NCBI GenBank assembly: GCA_000507305.1
Contig: DF239958.1
Span: 29,783-93,782, forward strand
Direction of reading: 5' to 3'
DNA from: Breviolum minutum Mf 1.05b.01
Taxonomy: Eukaryota; Sar; Dinophyceae; Suessiales; Symbiodiniaceae
Length of the DNA stretch: 64,000 nucleotides
Shown: positions 1 to 12,303 of the stretch, piece after piece
Layout: each line of letters opens with the position of its first letter
How positions within the stretch are numbered: position 1 is the stretch's first letter
Program-made: the position numbers and the translations under genes
The notes under the pieces: model-generated
The model's input: only the letters and a program-made list of their open reading frames with translations
What the model was told of the DNA's origin: nothing
Databases searched by the model: none

Positions 1-775
1 TCCATAGTGATGTGAACTGAGTGAACACCGAACTAAGCTTTGTCTAGAATACAACCATATCATATTGGAACTGGAACTTGTTCCCTTTCCACGGCACCAT
101 GTTTCTTGGAGCAACTGAAAGGCAAATCTGGTAACCCCAAATTGAATCAATCACCATATTGGTATGTGTCCACTAAAAGGCTGCAGATGATGAATAACAC
201 ACAACCAAGAAGTGTTTGTTTGTAAGTTTCATTTTGACGACGTGGAAATTTATCATATAGATAATGGAAACGGTGTCTTAGAAAAGGGAACTAATCACCA
301 CAATTCAAAGGTAGTTTCAGGACACTTTGGTCGCCTGCTGTTCACGACACCCACAACGGGCGGGCAGTTCGACGTAGGGGAATCCTACCCAAAATGGCCT
401 TAATTCAATAATTAATTCAAGTTAAGGTTTCATAATAAATTGCCCAGTTATAATCTTTTCCAAACCACCATTCTTGTAGTATCTATGTTAAATTTCCGTG
501 GGGTAAATTCCAGCATCTTTCGGTTTGGGTGTCGATTGAAGCTTTTCCTTTTGGATCCAGTGTTTCGCGCATGATCCAAGGATAGGATGTTGCTTCATCA
601 AACTATACGCAGAGGGTTTTTGTTCAGAAATATTTGGTCTGAAAACCACATGGGATGTATTAAGTACTAAGTATTAGATCCCTGGTAAGTAATGGTAGAA
701 ACTATCAACATCAACTGGTGCCAAACTTGGTGCCAAAAATTTCAGCACCAGGTATCGAAATTACACCAGCGTAGA
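1..775. other. No gene recognised
   Basis: Short open frames occur on both strands, but none has convincing splice signals or recognisable protein character. The stretch is treated as intergenic or intronic. Confidence 0.4.
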
Positions 776-1167
776 CCCCAAACAGTTTACAGTAAGCATG
801 TGATTTTGATTGCTGAATGTTTTTGTTCTAGATACGGCCACATCAACCAATACCCACCCTCCACATGAAGGGAAACAACCGGAGACAACGGGAGACAAAA
901 CCACTTCAGAGCCCAAGAAGCCGACCACACCAACCAACACCCACCCCCCATATGAAGGGAGACAACCGGAGACAACGGGAGACAAGACCACTTCAGAACC
1001 CATATGCCGACCACACCAACCAACACCCACCCCCACATAAAGGGAGACAACCGGAGACAACGGGAGACAAGACCACTTCAGAGGCCAAGAAGCCGACCAC
1101 ACCAACCAACACCAAGGCGGCCAGATCTAAAGTTGCATTAAGAACCCCAACAGTAAACTGTTTGGGG
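776..1167. repeat. Inverted-repeat-bounded element holding a 3-copy tandem array
   Basis: A perfect 15-bp inverted repeat (776-790 and 1153-1167, ccccaaacagtttac and its complement) encloses three tandem copies of an 86-87-bp unit starting near 852, 939 and 1025. Each unit contains caaccggagacaacgggag. All frames through the array are open because the unit lacks stops, so the Pro/Thr-rich translations are not evidence of a gene. A single N lies at 1170. Confidence 0.75.
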
Positions 1168-3480
1168 AANGTTTGGGGAAAAAAAAGAGTAAACTCACTG
1201 ATTGACTAAGTCGACATGAGTTGTTTGAATCAACTAAGCTACACTGAACTTACTGTACCACTTGAGCGGATGTAAACATCTTCTCAACACCAATATACTT
1301 GAAACGAGTATTGAGATCTCAGGACCTCGTGAAGATGGAGATGTCTTTGACTACCAAATATGTATCCTTTCTTTTCAACCCTGTAGTAGTGTTTAATTCT
1401 CAGGTTTGAAAGCAGTCAGCCTCTGGGTCACTCACAGAAATTGACACCACCAAAAAAAAGCCAGGAAAACGGTTTCGCCTATGAGATAATAAATGGACCA
1501 AATGTAGTGCAGCACCTGGTTCACCGCAACGCAAACGGCAGTTTCGTCATGTCTTGCACCCAAAGGCTGATTTTTTATTCGCCGGAACAGATGAGTAAAA
1601 TTTCACAAAAGTGATAAAAGTGGAACTGGTGAAGCCTGTTCCCTTGAAAAGACCTGCAACTTTTTATCACCCAAGAAAAAACATGGCCAAAAATTAGAAC
1701 TGTGTACCCCCTCCGAAACGAAATCCCCTTTTCGGTGCCAACCTTCCCAGTGTTATCCAGAAAAAAACGATGCTGAATGTCAAGAATCTGGTTCAAAAAC
1801 AAACGATGACCAAAGGATGGATATAGAAACCCATAACAAAATGTGGGGGGGGGGTGATGATCATCACTAGTCACTCATCACCTAAGAAAAAACTGGAATG
1901 GATTGACCATGGCACATATGCCTTCAAAAATACATTGAAATATAATGATTTGCTGGATCTCCATCAACATGCTTAGGTGATGGCCAGTCAGTGAGGCTAT
2001 CAACCCACCAACTTTGAAGGTTTCCCCCGTGGCGTTTGGGTGATCAAAAGGACTAAGAAAACAACAACATGGCACTTGATGGTGAAAGCACCCAGCTTTT
2101 TACCCAGAACCAACCATCCCCCAATTGACCGCTTCGACCTTAGCAGGGACCGTGTGGGTATGCGAAAAGCTATAGACGATGTCGCGCTCTGGAACATGCG
2201 TGCGAGAGATGTTATGCACCTGGGGCGACATTTTTGTTGGTGTTGGAACATCATGGACTCCTGTTGAAAACAAAAACGACACAGTGGTTGGATCAACCAA
2301 TTCCAAATTGATCCCTTGGGACTGGAATATCTATGTACTTCTTATTTGTACCTACATTTGGCTTGAGAATGGTATGAAATCACATGAAATGAGGATTTCC
2401 ATTGGACAATCTAGAAACACATTCCATAACATTTGAAGCAGTCTTGCTTTCAATCCCAAAAAATTCAACCAAACGAAGTTCAAATGAGGGACCTATTTGT
2501 TTCAGTGGTGGTTGGCTTGCGTGATGGTCACTCGGTGGAATTAAAAGCACATCTTCCTAGGATACTAAAACCAAGTGCTAACCACCGAGTGACTGCTTCA
2601 ATGCAAAAACAACTCACCACCATGAAAAAAAAACTCCAGTCGTAGCAGGAGGAATGGTGGAAATAATGGTAGGAATTGTTGAGCAGGAGAAAGATATTCT
2701 AGTAGGACATGTCACCAAAAATCCTTCACAAAACTTTTGTCAACAAAAAAAACTAAAAGAATACAATTTAAGTCCGTCTTACTAGTTTCTGCTGCGATTC
2801 CCTAAACTACCTTCTTTGAGGTTTACTCACCAAGAAAAAAGTAGAGATTCTTACAGTATCCGTTCATGCCAAGCTCATGATTTTTTGGAGCTCGCGGGCT
2901 CCCGACGTTAATGATCATTTGGGGGGGATCTTTTCCTATTATCCTATCATCCCGAGAAATGAAACGTGGAAGCCCAAAAAATGAAGATTTTGGAAGATAA
3001 TGTTCCTGAGCAAACCGGCTGTTTTTCAGATTCCATCCTAATTTGGGGGGGTAGTTTTTTCTTAAAGGAGTTTAAAGTTCACCAAGTGAGGGGTCTTTCC
3101 ACCAGCACCCAATCATTGGGTTCATTTTTTGTGACAAACCAAGTTTTTCTTTGTCAACCCTGCGAATCACCACTTAGGGTTTGTAGTTTAGACCATTGTT
3201 TATAGATACTTTACACATCTTTTGCATGTTTTTTGTGTTTCTTTTGTCAGCTTTCAATCCATTAAACGCTATGTGGTCTAAAGGTCAGAAGGATCTGCAA
3301 GATCCTTGGGGAAACAGCAAACGTTTTTTGTGGCTCAAGGTGCGATACTTTGCATCTTTGCCACGGGTTTGGAGTGATTGATGATCTCCTCCAGAATGAT
3401 TGGCGAATGATGGAGCGGCCAATATCTACAAGCGCCAATATACATAATAAGTAAGAACACATCCCCAACTCATGTCCACT
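1168..3480. other. Unassigned stretch, possible short exon near 2,145-2,235
   Basis: The only exon-like block is around 2,145-2,235. It has plausible splice borders on both strands: a plus acceptor at cttagcag/gg, or a minus acceptor at gccccag/gt. Its strand is therefore unresolved. A small hairpin (2,527-2,592) has arms tcactcggtgg/ccaccgagtga. The rest shows A/T runs and nothing recognisable. Confidence 0.3.
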
Positions 3481-3499
3481 CCGTTCGATCTACCACCAC

Positions 3500-3512
3500 G
3501 ATCACCATCATT

Positions 3513-3586
<74 letters not shown>

Positions 3587-3677
3587 CATCATCGTCATCA
3601 TCAGTAATCATCAGTAATCATTAGTCATCATCAGCCATCATCAGTAATCATTAGTCATCATCAGCCATCATCATCAT
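3500..3677. repeat. (ATC)n microsatellite plus degenerate tail
   Basis: A near-pure atc trinucleotide run to about 3,602 is followed by a tandem tail built from agtaatcattagtcatcatc-like units. The poly-Asp reading on the minus strand is a by-product of the repeat. Confidence 0.9.
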
Positions 3678-4130
3678 CTGTACTTGCTTTCTTCACTCAT
3701 AGGAACTGGCCTGTTTACAATAAGTGCTTGAGTGCAACTACGAGCTTTAAAAAAAGCAGGAAAGAATCAGGAATCAATCTATAATATATACATATATACA
3801 TATATACAGCGGAAAAAAAAAAAAACTTGCGTTTCAATCCCAGTTCACCAAACTCTCAGAGTTTCATCTCCTGGTCCATGATCATAGAGTGCAAAACATC
3901 ATTGATCCTGCAGTTCAACCCGCTCAGGAGTGGTAACACTGATTCTGATTTAAGAGAAAAAAAACAAAAAAAGGAGCCTGGTGTTCCAAAAGGACCTCCC
4001 TAGCAGGCCCCTTCCCATCCCAATTTGGTGCCTATCCAACATGTTGAAGTAGAAAAGGCCACAAATGATGACCATCAAACCAGTAAAACCTCAAGCCAAA
4101 GGGCAACAGGATTGATCTTAAAAGGCTCAC

Positions 4131-4822
4131 CTGGGAACACAAACAAATGGCCAGCATTCTGGACTGTATGGGTGGGAACAGCTGCCCTGCAGCAAGATAG
4201 CAATGGAAATTTGTTATCTTTATACAGGGAATGCATCTACAAATGCTGGATTTTAGAGAGCTATGTTAGATGACAGTTTCGACTCAGTTTCGACCAATAA
4301 CAAAGAGGTGCGGCTTCTTAAAGGTGTCAAAGGAACAAAAGTGAACCTGCTCGGCCACATGGTCCTGGCTTCAGCATGACCGAAGGGATTCCTACCAACT
4401 ATAAAGTCGTTTCACGGCAAAAAGCATGTTCACAGCAGTTCCTGTTTCAACCCCCTAGCAGTGCTATAGTTGCACTTGTTTTGGGGTCAAACTAAAATTC
4501 TGCCTATAGCAAACCATACTGTCATCCAAGATAGAACGCCTGAACTCATATTTCCCATACTAGTAATATCCAAAGCGAAGCCAAAACAACCTGAAAAATG
4601 AAGGAGTCGAAACAACGTAATGGAAGCTGCTGTCCCAAAAACTACCATCCAATCTCACATGTCTTCATCCAAGCCACCAACACTTCAACATTAACACCCC
4701 GTGTTTTTTTTCGAACACCCTCTGGCCCACATCTTCTTCAAACCTAGGTTGTTGCTTCAAATCCTCCAACATGATGCAGCAGGCATTTCGAAGAAGGAAC
4801 AATGCCGTCAAGCACATGAGAC
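4131..4822 (-). CDS. Partial unknown gene, two supported exons
   Basis: Exon 4,822-4,719 follows a strong acceptor (ctgacctcccctcag/g). It encodes a hydrophobic stretch, then an acidic helix with LEDLKQQPRFEED, ending at a GTGTTC donor. Exon 4,186-4,131 lies between tcttgctgcag/g and cccag/GTGAGC and reads AVPTHTVQNAGHLFVF. That second exon faintly recalls the end of a Rieske [2Fe-2S] domain in pheophorbide-oxygenase-like proteins, but no CxH motif is visible, so this is only a guess. The phases do not join directly, so at least one exon between them is missing from my model. Confidence 0.4.
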
Positions 4823-5413
4823 CTGAGGGGAGGTCAGCTGCCCTCCCAAAAAAAACAGCAAGTATTCATGGCTCCATATACTGTTGATGAATCACCCAAG
4901 TGATTGGAAAAAAGGGGGATTAGACAAAGGTGCACCAGATAGGATTCACCCCAGTTGAGGGAAATACAATAAAATACAGCCCTTTCCTAACTGTGAATAA
5001 ACTACACCAATATCAGTGGTTTTTGACCAAATCCGCCTTGCAGTTGATATTACATCCACTTCATTGACCCGTGTTTTGAGTCCACTCCAACTGGTCAGCC
5101 CGTGTCCACCAAATGATACATGTCCGGGTTTTAAATCGGTGTTTGAGGAGCGCTTTGAAATGCTTCGACATGACCACAGGAAGGCTAATGGAATTATGTG
5201 ACCCTCCTACCTCGATGCCTCAATTTAGTTTCACCTGTTGCTCGTAACCCTTTCCTTTACACAAATATTAGGGTCTTTTCATGTGCAAATCGTCTTGTTG
5301 TGTCTACAAATCTGACATGCGGAGATGAACAAAAATCCATAAACTGGATCTTACTACATATTTGCGCATAGTACTTAAGAAAGGATGCGAGGAGGGAAAC
5401 GATCAAACAATCG

Positions 5414-5682
5414 AACAACAATCAATCAATCGATCGATCGATCAATCAATCAATCGATCGATCGATCAATCAATCAATCAATCAATCAATCAAACAAACG
5501 GACAGACAAACAAAAGAAACAAACAAACGAACAAACAAAGAAACAAACAAACAAACAAACAAACAAACGAACGAACGAAGGAACGGACGAACGAACCAAC
5601 AAACAAACAAACAAACAAACAAACAAACAAACAAACAAACAAACCAACCAACCAACAAACAAACAAACAAACAAACAAACAA
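5414..5682. repeat. Composite tetranucleotide microsatellite
   Basis: A run of aatc/gatc units (to about 5,495) passes into (aaac)n with scattered gaac and ggac variants. Long open frames on both strands here arise because the period-4 repeat has no stops. They are not genes. Confidence 0.92.
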
Positions 5683-5771
5683 AAACAACTTGACTCTACA
5701 AAGCTCTAAAAAACCGAATGAACCAACCCATGCCACCAAGTCTCCAATGGAAATGGGATCAACCCATCGTG

Positions 5772-6221
5772 TTACACCTTGTTGAAAAAATCGATCTTCC
5801 CCTGTCCTCTTCTCCCAGAAGAATACTGTCCTGGCCCAGTTTGATTCATCTTCCCGGCTTGACAAGCACCACTAAGCATGGAGACATCATCCTCTGGTTC
5901 AATTTTGTCATTCTGTTGACCTATTATCATCAAAAGAAGAAACATCTTTGATGACTTTTGTGGCTTGTAGACCTGTTTGGGGGTGGCTTCAACCCCTGAG
6001 AATTGTGACATGAGACACTTCAAGTTGGCTCTGAAGCTAAGATTCTCAGGCACCCATGTGGTCGTTAGTTTCGGACCCACAAGAATCAATTGCACCAGCC
6101 GCTTTACTGGAGAAAAGGCTATACTCAGTAAATTCATGTAGATTCCCTGCCAGCTATAATCTTTTCTTAACATTCCCCTGAAGGGTATACCCCTAGTTGT
6201 CTGTTGGAAAGGTTCCCACAT
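5772..6221 (-). CDS. Long open frame of uncertain status
   Basis: An uninterrupted minus-strand frame of about 149 codons has mixed amino-acid composition, with an internal acidic segment IEPEDDVSMLSG. It is unusually long for non-coding sequence in this window. I could not place convincing splice borders and recognise no domain. It may be an exon, a chance frame, or both in part. Confidence 0.25.
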   Translation of the reverse strand: MWEPFQQTTRGIPFRGMLRKDYSWQGIYMNLLSIAFSPVKRLVQLILVGPKLTTTWVPENLSFRANLKCLMSQFSGVEATPKQVYKPQKSSKMFLLLMIIGQQNDKIEPEDDVSMLSGACQAGKMNQTGPGQYSSGRRGQGKIDFFNKV

Positions 6222-6599
6222 TTCAAGCTAATGATTTTGCTTGGTGGACAGCATTTTGGTGAGTGTTGGACGACCTTTGGTGGAATCACAAACTCACCAG
6301 GCGAAACCCTGGTTTAAAAAAAAAACAAAGCCCGAAAGCTTTCAATGATTCGTGTTGCAATTCAGTTCGAACTTTCTTCACCTTTTGTTGTTACACCAAA
6401 TTTTTGTCTATCTTTATCATCAAATCATAAGATCCATATGAATCATAAAGGGATTCCCGTATCCACATTTTCCATGTTCCTCTCCCTGCAACCCGTTGTG
6501 CGCCACCTCCTTAGATGTTGCACAAAATAATTCACCGAAGCACACGCCAGCGGCACGCAAGCACAACGGATCAAGGCCTGAAGAACATCCAACTATATT

Positions 6600-6760
6600 G
6601 TGTTTATATATATATACACATATATGAACTAATGAAGTAACTTATAATCTAACATGCCAAATGATACATAAAATAAAATCTATTGTGGATAATATGTGTG
6701 TGTGTATGAGAATATATATATATATGTATATATATCTGTGTGTGTGTGTAAATAGGTAGT
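6600..6760. repeat. TA/TG dinucleotide-rich tract
   Basis: Alternating tatata and tgtgtg runs. Similar TA-rich tracts recur at 6,825-6,915, 7,141-7,170, 8,720-8,925, 13,161-13,222, 36,420-36,470, 41,515-41,635, 46,655-46,680, 54,655-54,775 and 61,025-61,060. They mostly mark introns and gaps between genes. Confidence 0.8.
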
Positions 6761-7320
6761 GTGTTGTTACAAAAAGACTCACCTGTTCACACATTTTGGG
6801 AGGTGTTCAGGGACTTTTCGCATGTGTATTTATATACATACATATATACATAGTCCATAGATGTATAGATATCTATAGATATACTTATACAAGTACACCT
6901 ATACAAACAATATTATCGTATACATGTTTCATGTTGACTATGTGTGGGAGAAGAAATACGTTCAGATATGCAGCTGGACTCTGGGGGTTCTCTGAAAGAT
7001 CTGAAAGAGCGGCGTCACCTCCGACGACATCTCACTCATCCTTGATTTGAAACAACCCTCCTGGTACAACAAGAGAAACAACCCACACATCAAGATGGGT
7101 GCATCTTTTACATTTATCATATATGCTATACAAATCTGGACTGTATATATATATATATACATATATTTATAGTAAAATCCTCCAACTCCAACTAAAGTAA
7201 CTAAATTCCTCCATTCAGCACCTCGGTTCTCGAGTTGATATCCGTCTTGATGATCGTTTCCTGCAACGAATTCGGGGTCCCATCGACCCGAAAGCCATAT
7301 AAAAAAACGGTGAATCATTT

Positions 7321-7421
7321 CCTGGTTGATGGTTGAACCAACCCATCTGAAAAATATGAACGTCAAAATGGGAATCTTCCCCACCAATGAAAATAAAAGA
7401 TGTTTCGAAACCACCATCTAG
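7321..7421. mobile_element. Degenerate F1 hairpin element
   Basis: It shows the F1 layout: a left arm near ggttgatggttgaacc, a core aacgtcaaaatgggaatcttcccc, and a right arm gaaaccaccatctag. It matches the clearer copies at 43,925 and 50,897 but with several substitutions. It is probably an old MITE-like insertion. Confidence 0.55.
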
Positions 7422-7593
7422 TTTCAATCGTACAAAAAAAAAAACAACCGATTTTTTCATATTCTTGGAGGACTTTGAGGGGGTCCCACACTTTTTGAGG
7501 GGTCCCAATAACGGGTGGCAAATACCCATCCTACAAACCAAGGGGCGCGCCAAGTTGTGGCAGAAAGCATGGACGACTTGTAACTCATTGTAC

Positions 7594-7700
7594 TACACTC
7601 CCTAAAACTAACAGCTCGCACCTGAAAATAGGCCATCCTAAAAGGAAACTAGTATTCCAACCATCCATTTTCAGGTGCGAACTGCCGGTTTCAGGGATGG
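7594..7700. mobile_element. F3 hairpin element
   Basis: Ends cactccctaaaactaacag and ctgccggtttcaggga form an inverted repeat. Inside it, a second pair, gcacctgaaaat and ccattttcaggtgcgaac, extends the hairpin. Related copies lie at 11,959, 40,708 and 41,839. Confidence 0.7.
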
Positions 7701-8021
7701 TATCTTTTTTTTCAAGTTTTCAGTTCATCTTGGTTCGCCCAGTGGCATGCATCCGGTAGGCACGATGAAAGTTCAGCAACACCAGCAGTGGCAAACTCAT
7801 GACCTCAGCGATTCGACTGGATGGTGGCAGCCGTGGGAAATTCCTTCGATCAAAAAATGGCGGAAAATCTCGAGAAATAAGGGGAGAACATATATGTCAA
7901 AGAATGCTTGTTAGGTCACTAACCAAGACATATCTAGAAAAAAGAACTCCTTTGCAATCACATCTTTCAAATAAGGCGGTTCGGTCACCAGAACATACCA
8001 GGACCAATGGTTGTATCGTCA

Positions 8022-8639
8022 TCAATCCCTGAAGTTTTCTCCCGTGCACCAGAATCTACCGGCCAATCGCCCTGGTGCTTTGAAGTCATACCATGATATT
8101 TCTACCAAGATTGTGGTTCGACGAATGAATCTGAAAAAAGAAGGCAAACACATCAAAGTGGTGACTCATCTTCCCAATAAGTGTGGAGGTGAAAATTTTG
8201 AAAAAACTGTTTGAAACCATCTAACTATATCGAACCTAGGTTTGTTCCGGCAGTTTTTGGGGCTGCTTGGAACTCCAAATCTGTCACAGTGGCTGCGCCC
8301 AGCACCATGAATGCAGTGCTTGGGGAAGAACACACATCCTGCCATGGCTTTGTGGTACAGCACCCCTGTGGTCATGGTGGGGATGTGGTGCCTCTATTGC
8401 CATAGATATTGGGATAATGCCTCGGATCATGGCAAGTAAAGGTTAAGCCAGTACCCGCGGTGTTTGTTGAGAAAAATGTGTGAAAATCCTTGAAAAGCTG
8501 ACTATTTAGGAGGGAGATCCCCCTAACATTGACATTGTTGACCTGTCATTTCCAGCAACCTTCCATGTCTCACCAGCCTTAAAACGTGTGCTGCCACTGC
8601 GAGTAAGCTTGGTGAAGCGTGGCATGGCGCCACCCAAAC
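8022..8639 (-). CDS. Cys/His-rich protein, C-terminal three exons
   Basis: Exons 8,639-8,574, 8,365-8,236 and 8,130-8,022 join with matching phases through GTGAGA and GTTCGA donors. The last acceptor has a long pyrimidine tract (gccttcttttttcag). The product contains MPRFTKLTRSGSTRF, then a Cys/His-rich middle (GCVFFPKHCIHG, with further Cys at SHCDRFG and KNC), and ends WCTGENFRD before a TGA. The spacing suggests a metal-binding or disulphide-bonded region, but I do not recognise the family. The 5' part is not resolved and may lie among the segments up to 9,457. The plus strand is also open over exon 2 but lacks the exon chain. Confidence 0.6.
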
Positions 8640-8968
8640 CTCCCACAAAAAACACGGAGAACAGGTGGGTTGAGGTTTAAATAAAACGCCCCAAGAGAGG
8701 TGAGATGGACAAAAGGTGATGAGATATATAATATATATTTCAACACACAATATTGGTATTGTCTATTGATGTGTATATATATATCAAAGAAATACGTTAT
8801 GAGAGACTATGTATATATATATATTAGTTATTACAAACTACATTGCATATGATACAATAAGTATACGCATGATTATAAGTGATGTATAAGTATATGATAT
8901 CGTGTCTATGACTAAAGGCTATGTCTATGCGTATTTGAAAATGCATGTTGGGCACAAGCACCCGCTAG

Positions 8969-9457
8969 TCAAAGGTGTGCTCGTCGAGCTTCAGGGGTAG
9001 CCACCAAAGCCGCTTTGGATCGTTTTGGGAGGTTTACCAGGTTGGCTTTTGATGGTTGAACTAGCGTAACTAGCTTCTGGCTAGTAAACTTCATGTCAAC
9101 AAACTTTTCAAGAAAAGCAAGATAAATGAAGAAGTTGTTCAAAACACCACAATCAACAATGTGTTTCCATGGATGCAACCATTGGATACCATTAGCTGAA
9201 CAACCTTCAGCTAAGCATATCTAATATAAGGGTTTCCGGGTCAAATGACAGCCTAAAAAAATTGCGGACGGGTGATTCATGTTCACCTTGTGACGGGTGA
9301 TTCCTGAGGCCCCCTGACCAACACCCAAGGCGTGAACGCCATTGTCCTTACCACGGTGCCAGGGGGGTGAAGGTACGAGAAATCGGAAGTCAAGAAGGGG
9401 TCCCTCCTTGAAACAAGTTTCAGGGAGGAAGTTGGGGGGTGATGTTATTGTCTCCAA
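8969..9457 (-). CDS. Possible upstream exons, frame uncertain
   Basis: Two protein-like minus-strand blocks occur. Around 9,355-9,440 a frame reads FKEGPLLDFRFLVPS and ends at a GTAAGG donor. Around 9,035-9,185 a frame reads MHPWKHIVDCGVLNNFF. Either could belong to the gene ending at 8,022. Acceptors and phase were not secured. Confidence 0.3.
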
Positions 9458-9885
9458 GCTAGGATATGTTCTACTTTCATGTTTGGATCTGGAAATAAAT
9501 TTGTCTCAGCCAAGGTGAAGTCAAATTTTCAATAATCCCATTCATCGTGGAAATCTATGCCTACTCACCACAATTGCCCTCCTCCCACCAATTCAGCCTT
9601 TTGAATTCCCAAAAAAAAAGTTAGAAAGCCCCAACAAAAGCAAAACTAAAATTAAAGCTGCGGCTACCCTGGTATCCTCGCTGAAACTACCTTCACCTCT
9701 TGGGACAAAATCAAATCCCATTCATCCCATTGGCCTTTTTACTTATTGCAATGGACTTCAACTTGCATTTCTACACCCTCAAAAACTACAAAAAAGTAGC
9801 TAAAAATTCACCCTGACATGAAAATCATGAAACCCTCATCCACACCCAACTTCCCCCGGATTTTTCCACAAAATCTACGGGTGTT

Positions 9886-10010
9886 TTATGAGAATCGCCC
9901 CCCCAAACGGCTTGGTTTTTCCCCGCGACCTCTTCGTATCTTCGGCCGAGCTACGATGTGAGAGCGCAAGCGCTTCAGCTTCCAACTTGGACTGCTATCA
10001 ACCTGGAAAA
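9886..10010 (-). CDS. Exon-like basic segment
   Basis: Downstream of a cgttttccag/g acceptor, a minus-strand frame reads VDSSPSWKLKRLRSHIVAR and stays open with a basic composition. No donor was chosen and no family recognised. Confidence 0.3.
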
Positions 10011-10097
10011 CGACCCGGTAAGTCGAAGCCACTGGGAGATGGGGGCGACCAATCGAGGTGAGAAATCCATCATTTTTTCCATTCATTTGGATGTTAC

Positions 10098-10190
10098 CAA
10101 AATGGATGGTGAAAATAATGGAAAAAAATCCCTATTAAAATGGGATGATTTGGGGATACCATTATTTTTGGAAACATCCATTTTCAGGTT
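10098..10190. mobile_element. Diverged F2 element fragment
   Basis: Contains aaaatggatggt, ccctattaaaatgggatgatttgggg and atttttggaaac, matching the F2 core seen at 40,176 and 63,496. The left arm is eroded. Confidence 0.5.
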
Positions 10191-11958
10191 CCAAAAGTAC
10201 AAGTTTTGTAGGTATATACAAAACCCTAGGAAACCTAGCAGTTTGGCAGAGTTTTTTCAGGAATGGTTTTTAACAAGCCAAGGTTTCAACATCAGAATCC
10301 ATACTTCATGATGTGTTTTTGGAGCATCTCATGCATACAAAGATTTTCCGGTGGAAAGGGGATTGGACCCTTCACCAGTTTTAGATCCTAAAAAATCCCT
10401 CCAAACAGTTGGGGTTCCTGGTTGATTTACATTCATTTAAAACAAGTTTTATTATCTTATTCATTACTCATCTCTCTTTCGGATTGCTTTGTTCGGATTT
10501 TGATGGGAAAGAAAACAAACAAAACACTTGTTTATGGTAAAAGACTGGTATGAGAGTCAAAATCCAACTTCATCCAGGGCGAATGGCATATTTCACCAAT
10601 CTGGAAAAAAAACACCCTCAAGGTCCCAAAAAAAAATCACACCTCGTTAGCGGACATCACAATGAGCTGTTCAGAACCGAAGATATCGTTTCCCCAAAAT
10701 ACTTCCTTTTTCTCACTTTCTGATGGCTAAAAAGCTGAATCCGTTTAAAGAGTTTGAGTGGAGAAGAATACATTTAAAGCCTCAAACCATACAATGACAA
10801 CGAAATCACCAATTTCACCAGCCAAAAGTCACAGAATCAACCAGCACCTAGCTTAACCAGTTGACTCCAACAACCACGGGAAAAGAATATACCGGTCAAA
10901 GTGGATCATCTCTTGAAGGATAAGGGGGTGATGTTTTTCCTTTGAATATTTCTGGGTGAAGTAGATGTTGTTTTTACACCAGGCAATTTCCTGCAAAAAA
11001 GAAACGAAAGCAACATATAGCCCACTTTGGGGTGACTATTTTCTCGAAAAAAATATATTGCCTTTTGAAAGCGAAAAATACATCTGTCTGGTCTGTCATG
11101 ATTCACCCTAAAATGATTGAAACTACTCAAGTTCACCAGGTGTCTACCATTAAAAACCCATGAAGAATCAACAAATTGTTTGGCCATTTTGTCCAGTTGT
11201 AACCCAACATCCAGAGAAAAAAACCTCACCCAAAGGCCGGAAAAGGAACCTCATATTGAGGGCTTGGTGTATCAAGCAAAGGCTCGCTATAGCGTACCGG
11301 ACAACAGCAACACCACCGCCGGGCTGTGCTGAGTCTGCAGAGGTGGAAACCAAGCTTCAATAAACCATCCCGTTTGCTTGGAGGATATTTTCCAACAAAA
11401 ACGGCCCAAAACTGGTATTTTCATGAAATTTGAATCTTGATTCAGTTTGCATTCTGTATCTTTAATTTGAATTTCATCTTTATGAAATGATTGGAGACCT
11501 GAGTCTTGATGGAATTATTGTTGACATATTCACCAAAAGGCCAAGTGGAAAGGATGGGCTTTGCCCAAAAACAAAACTAGAAGAACTTTCGTTAGGGTGA
11601 CTTTCTAACAATCACCTAACCATATCCAATTGAGAATTCCTTCGAGTTGGAATAATGTTACAAATATATCACCCGACAAAAAAAAACACTCCAACAATTC
11701 AAAAAAAATGGGACTCCCAGCGTATATACATTTGGGAGGAGAATCTTTGATATCCATGAATCATCCTTTTAAAAACCCAGAAATTTTGCCGCATTTTTTG
11801 TTGCTTCCCCATTTGTCACAGCTCCTCCGGTAGAGACGCCGGCGCTCCGTGGAAATCTCCGAGGCCGTGAAGGAAAACATGGGGTGGCAGGGTGCGCTGC
11901 AAGCTGGACGAGTAGGGTGGATGTTTGCTCCAAATTTCGTGGGTGGATTTTTTGTTTG
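10191..11958. other. Unassigned stretch
   Basis: Minus-strand open frames at 10,906-11,229 and 11,168-11,353 have some protein character but no secure splice borders. The rest looks like intron or spacer sequence. Confidence 0.3.
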
Positions 11959-12075
11959 ATATACCCTCCCTGAAACTAACATAGCACCTGAAAATGGATG
12001 GTTTGAAGACGATCGTTTCCTTTTTGGGATGACCTATGTTCAGGTGCGAACTGTTAATTGTAGGGAGAGTATATA
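11959..12075. mobile_element. F3 hairpin element
   Basis: The outer inverted repeat, ataccctccctgaaactaac with gttaattgtagggagagtat, flanks an inner pair (agcacctgaaaat / ttcaggtgcg). The centre resembles the 41,839 copy, including gacgatcg and cctttttgggatg. Confidence 0.75.
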
Positions 12076-12194
12076 CATCTTCTTAGTGACAAAAACCTCC
12101 TGAAATATGTAGCTTTGTTGTGTTTAGTTCTTCGATTTTGAGACTGCTCCTAGAACTGGCCATCTACTCTCAGGCTGAATTTCAGGGGGTTCTC

Positions 12195-12303
12195 CTGTGT
12201 AAGCCGGCCAGGTCAAAAGAGTTTGCTGTTGCTTCCTCAAATTTCAAGTCTGCTGTTTTACAACCCTTGATTTTCTCGTATCGGCTCGGAACCGAAACAC
12301 AGG
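12195..12303 (-). CDS. Exon-like segment of unknown protein
   Basis: A minus-strand frame reads YEKIKGCKTADLKFEE and then FDLAGLHRR, typical of a charged globular protein. It ends where the sequence is ttacacag/GAGAACC. If that is the donor it would be a non-canonical GA donor, a type reported in dinoflagellates. The start is uncertain. Confidence 0.35.

Noticed and set aside
5482..5865. Phe/Val/Cys-rich and Asn/Thr/Lys-rich proteins
   Set aside because: They are translations of the tetranucleotide microsatellite.
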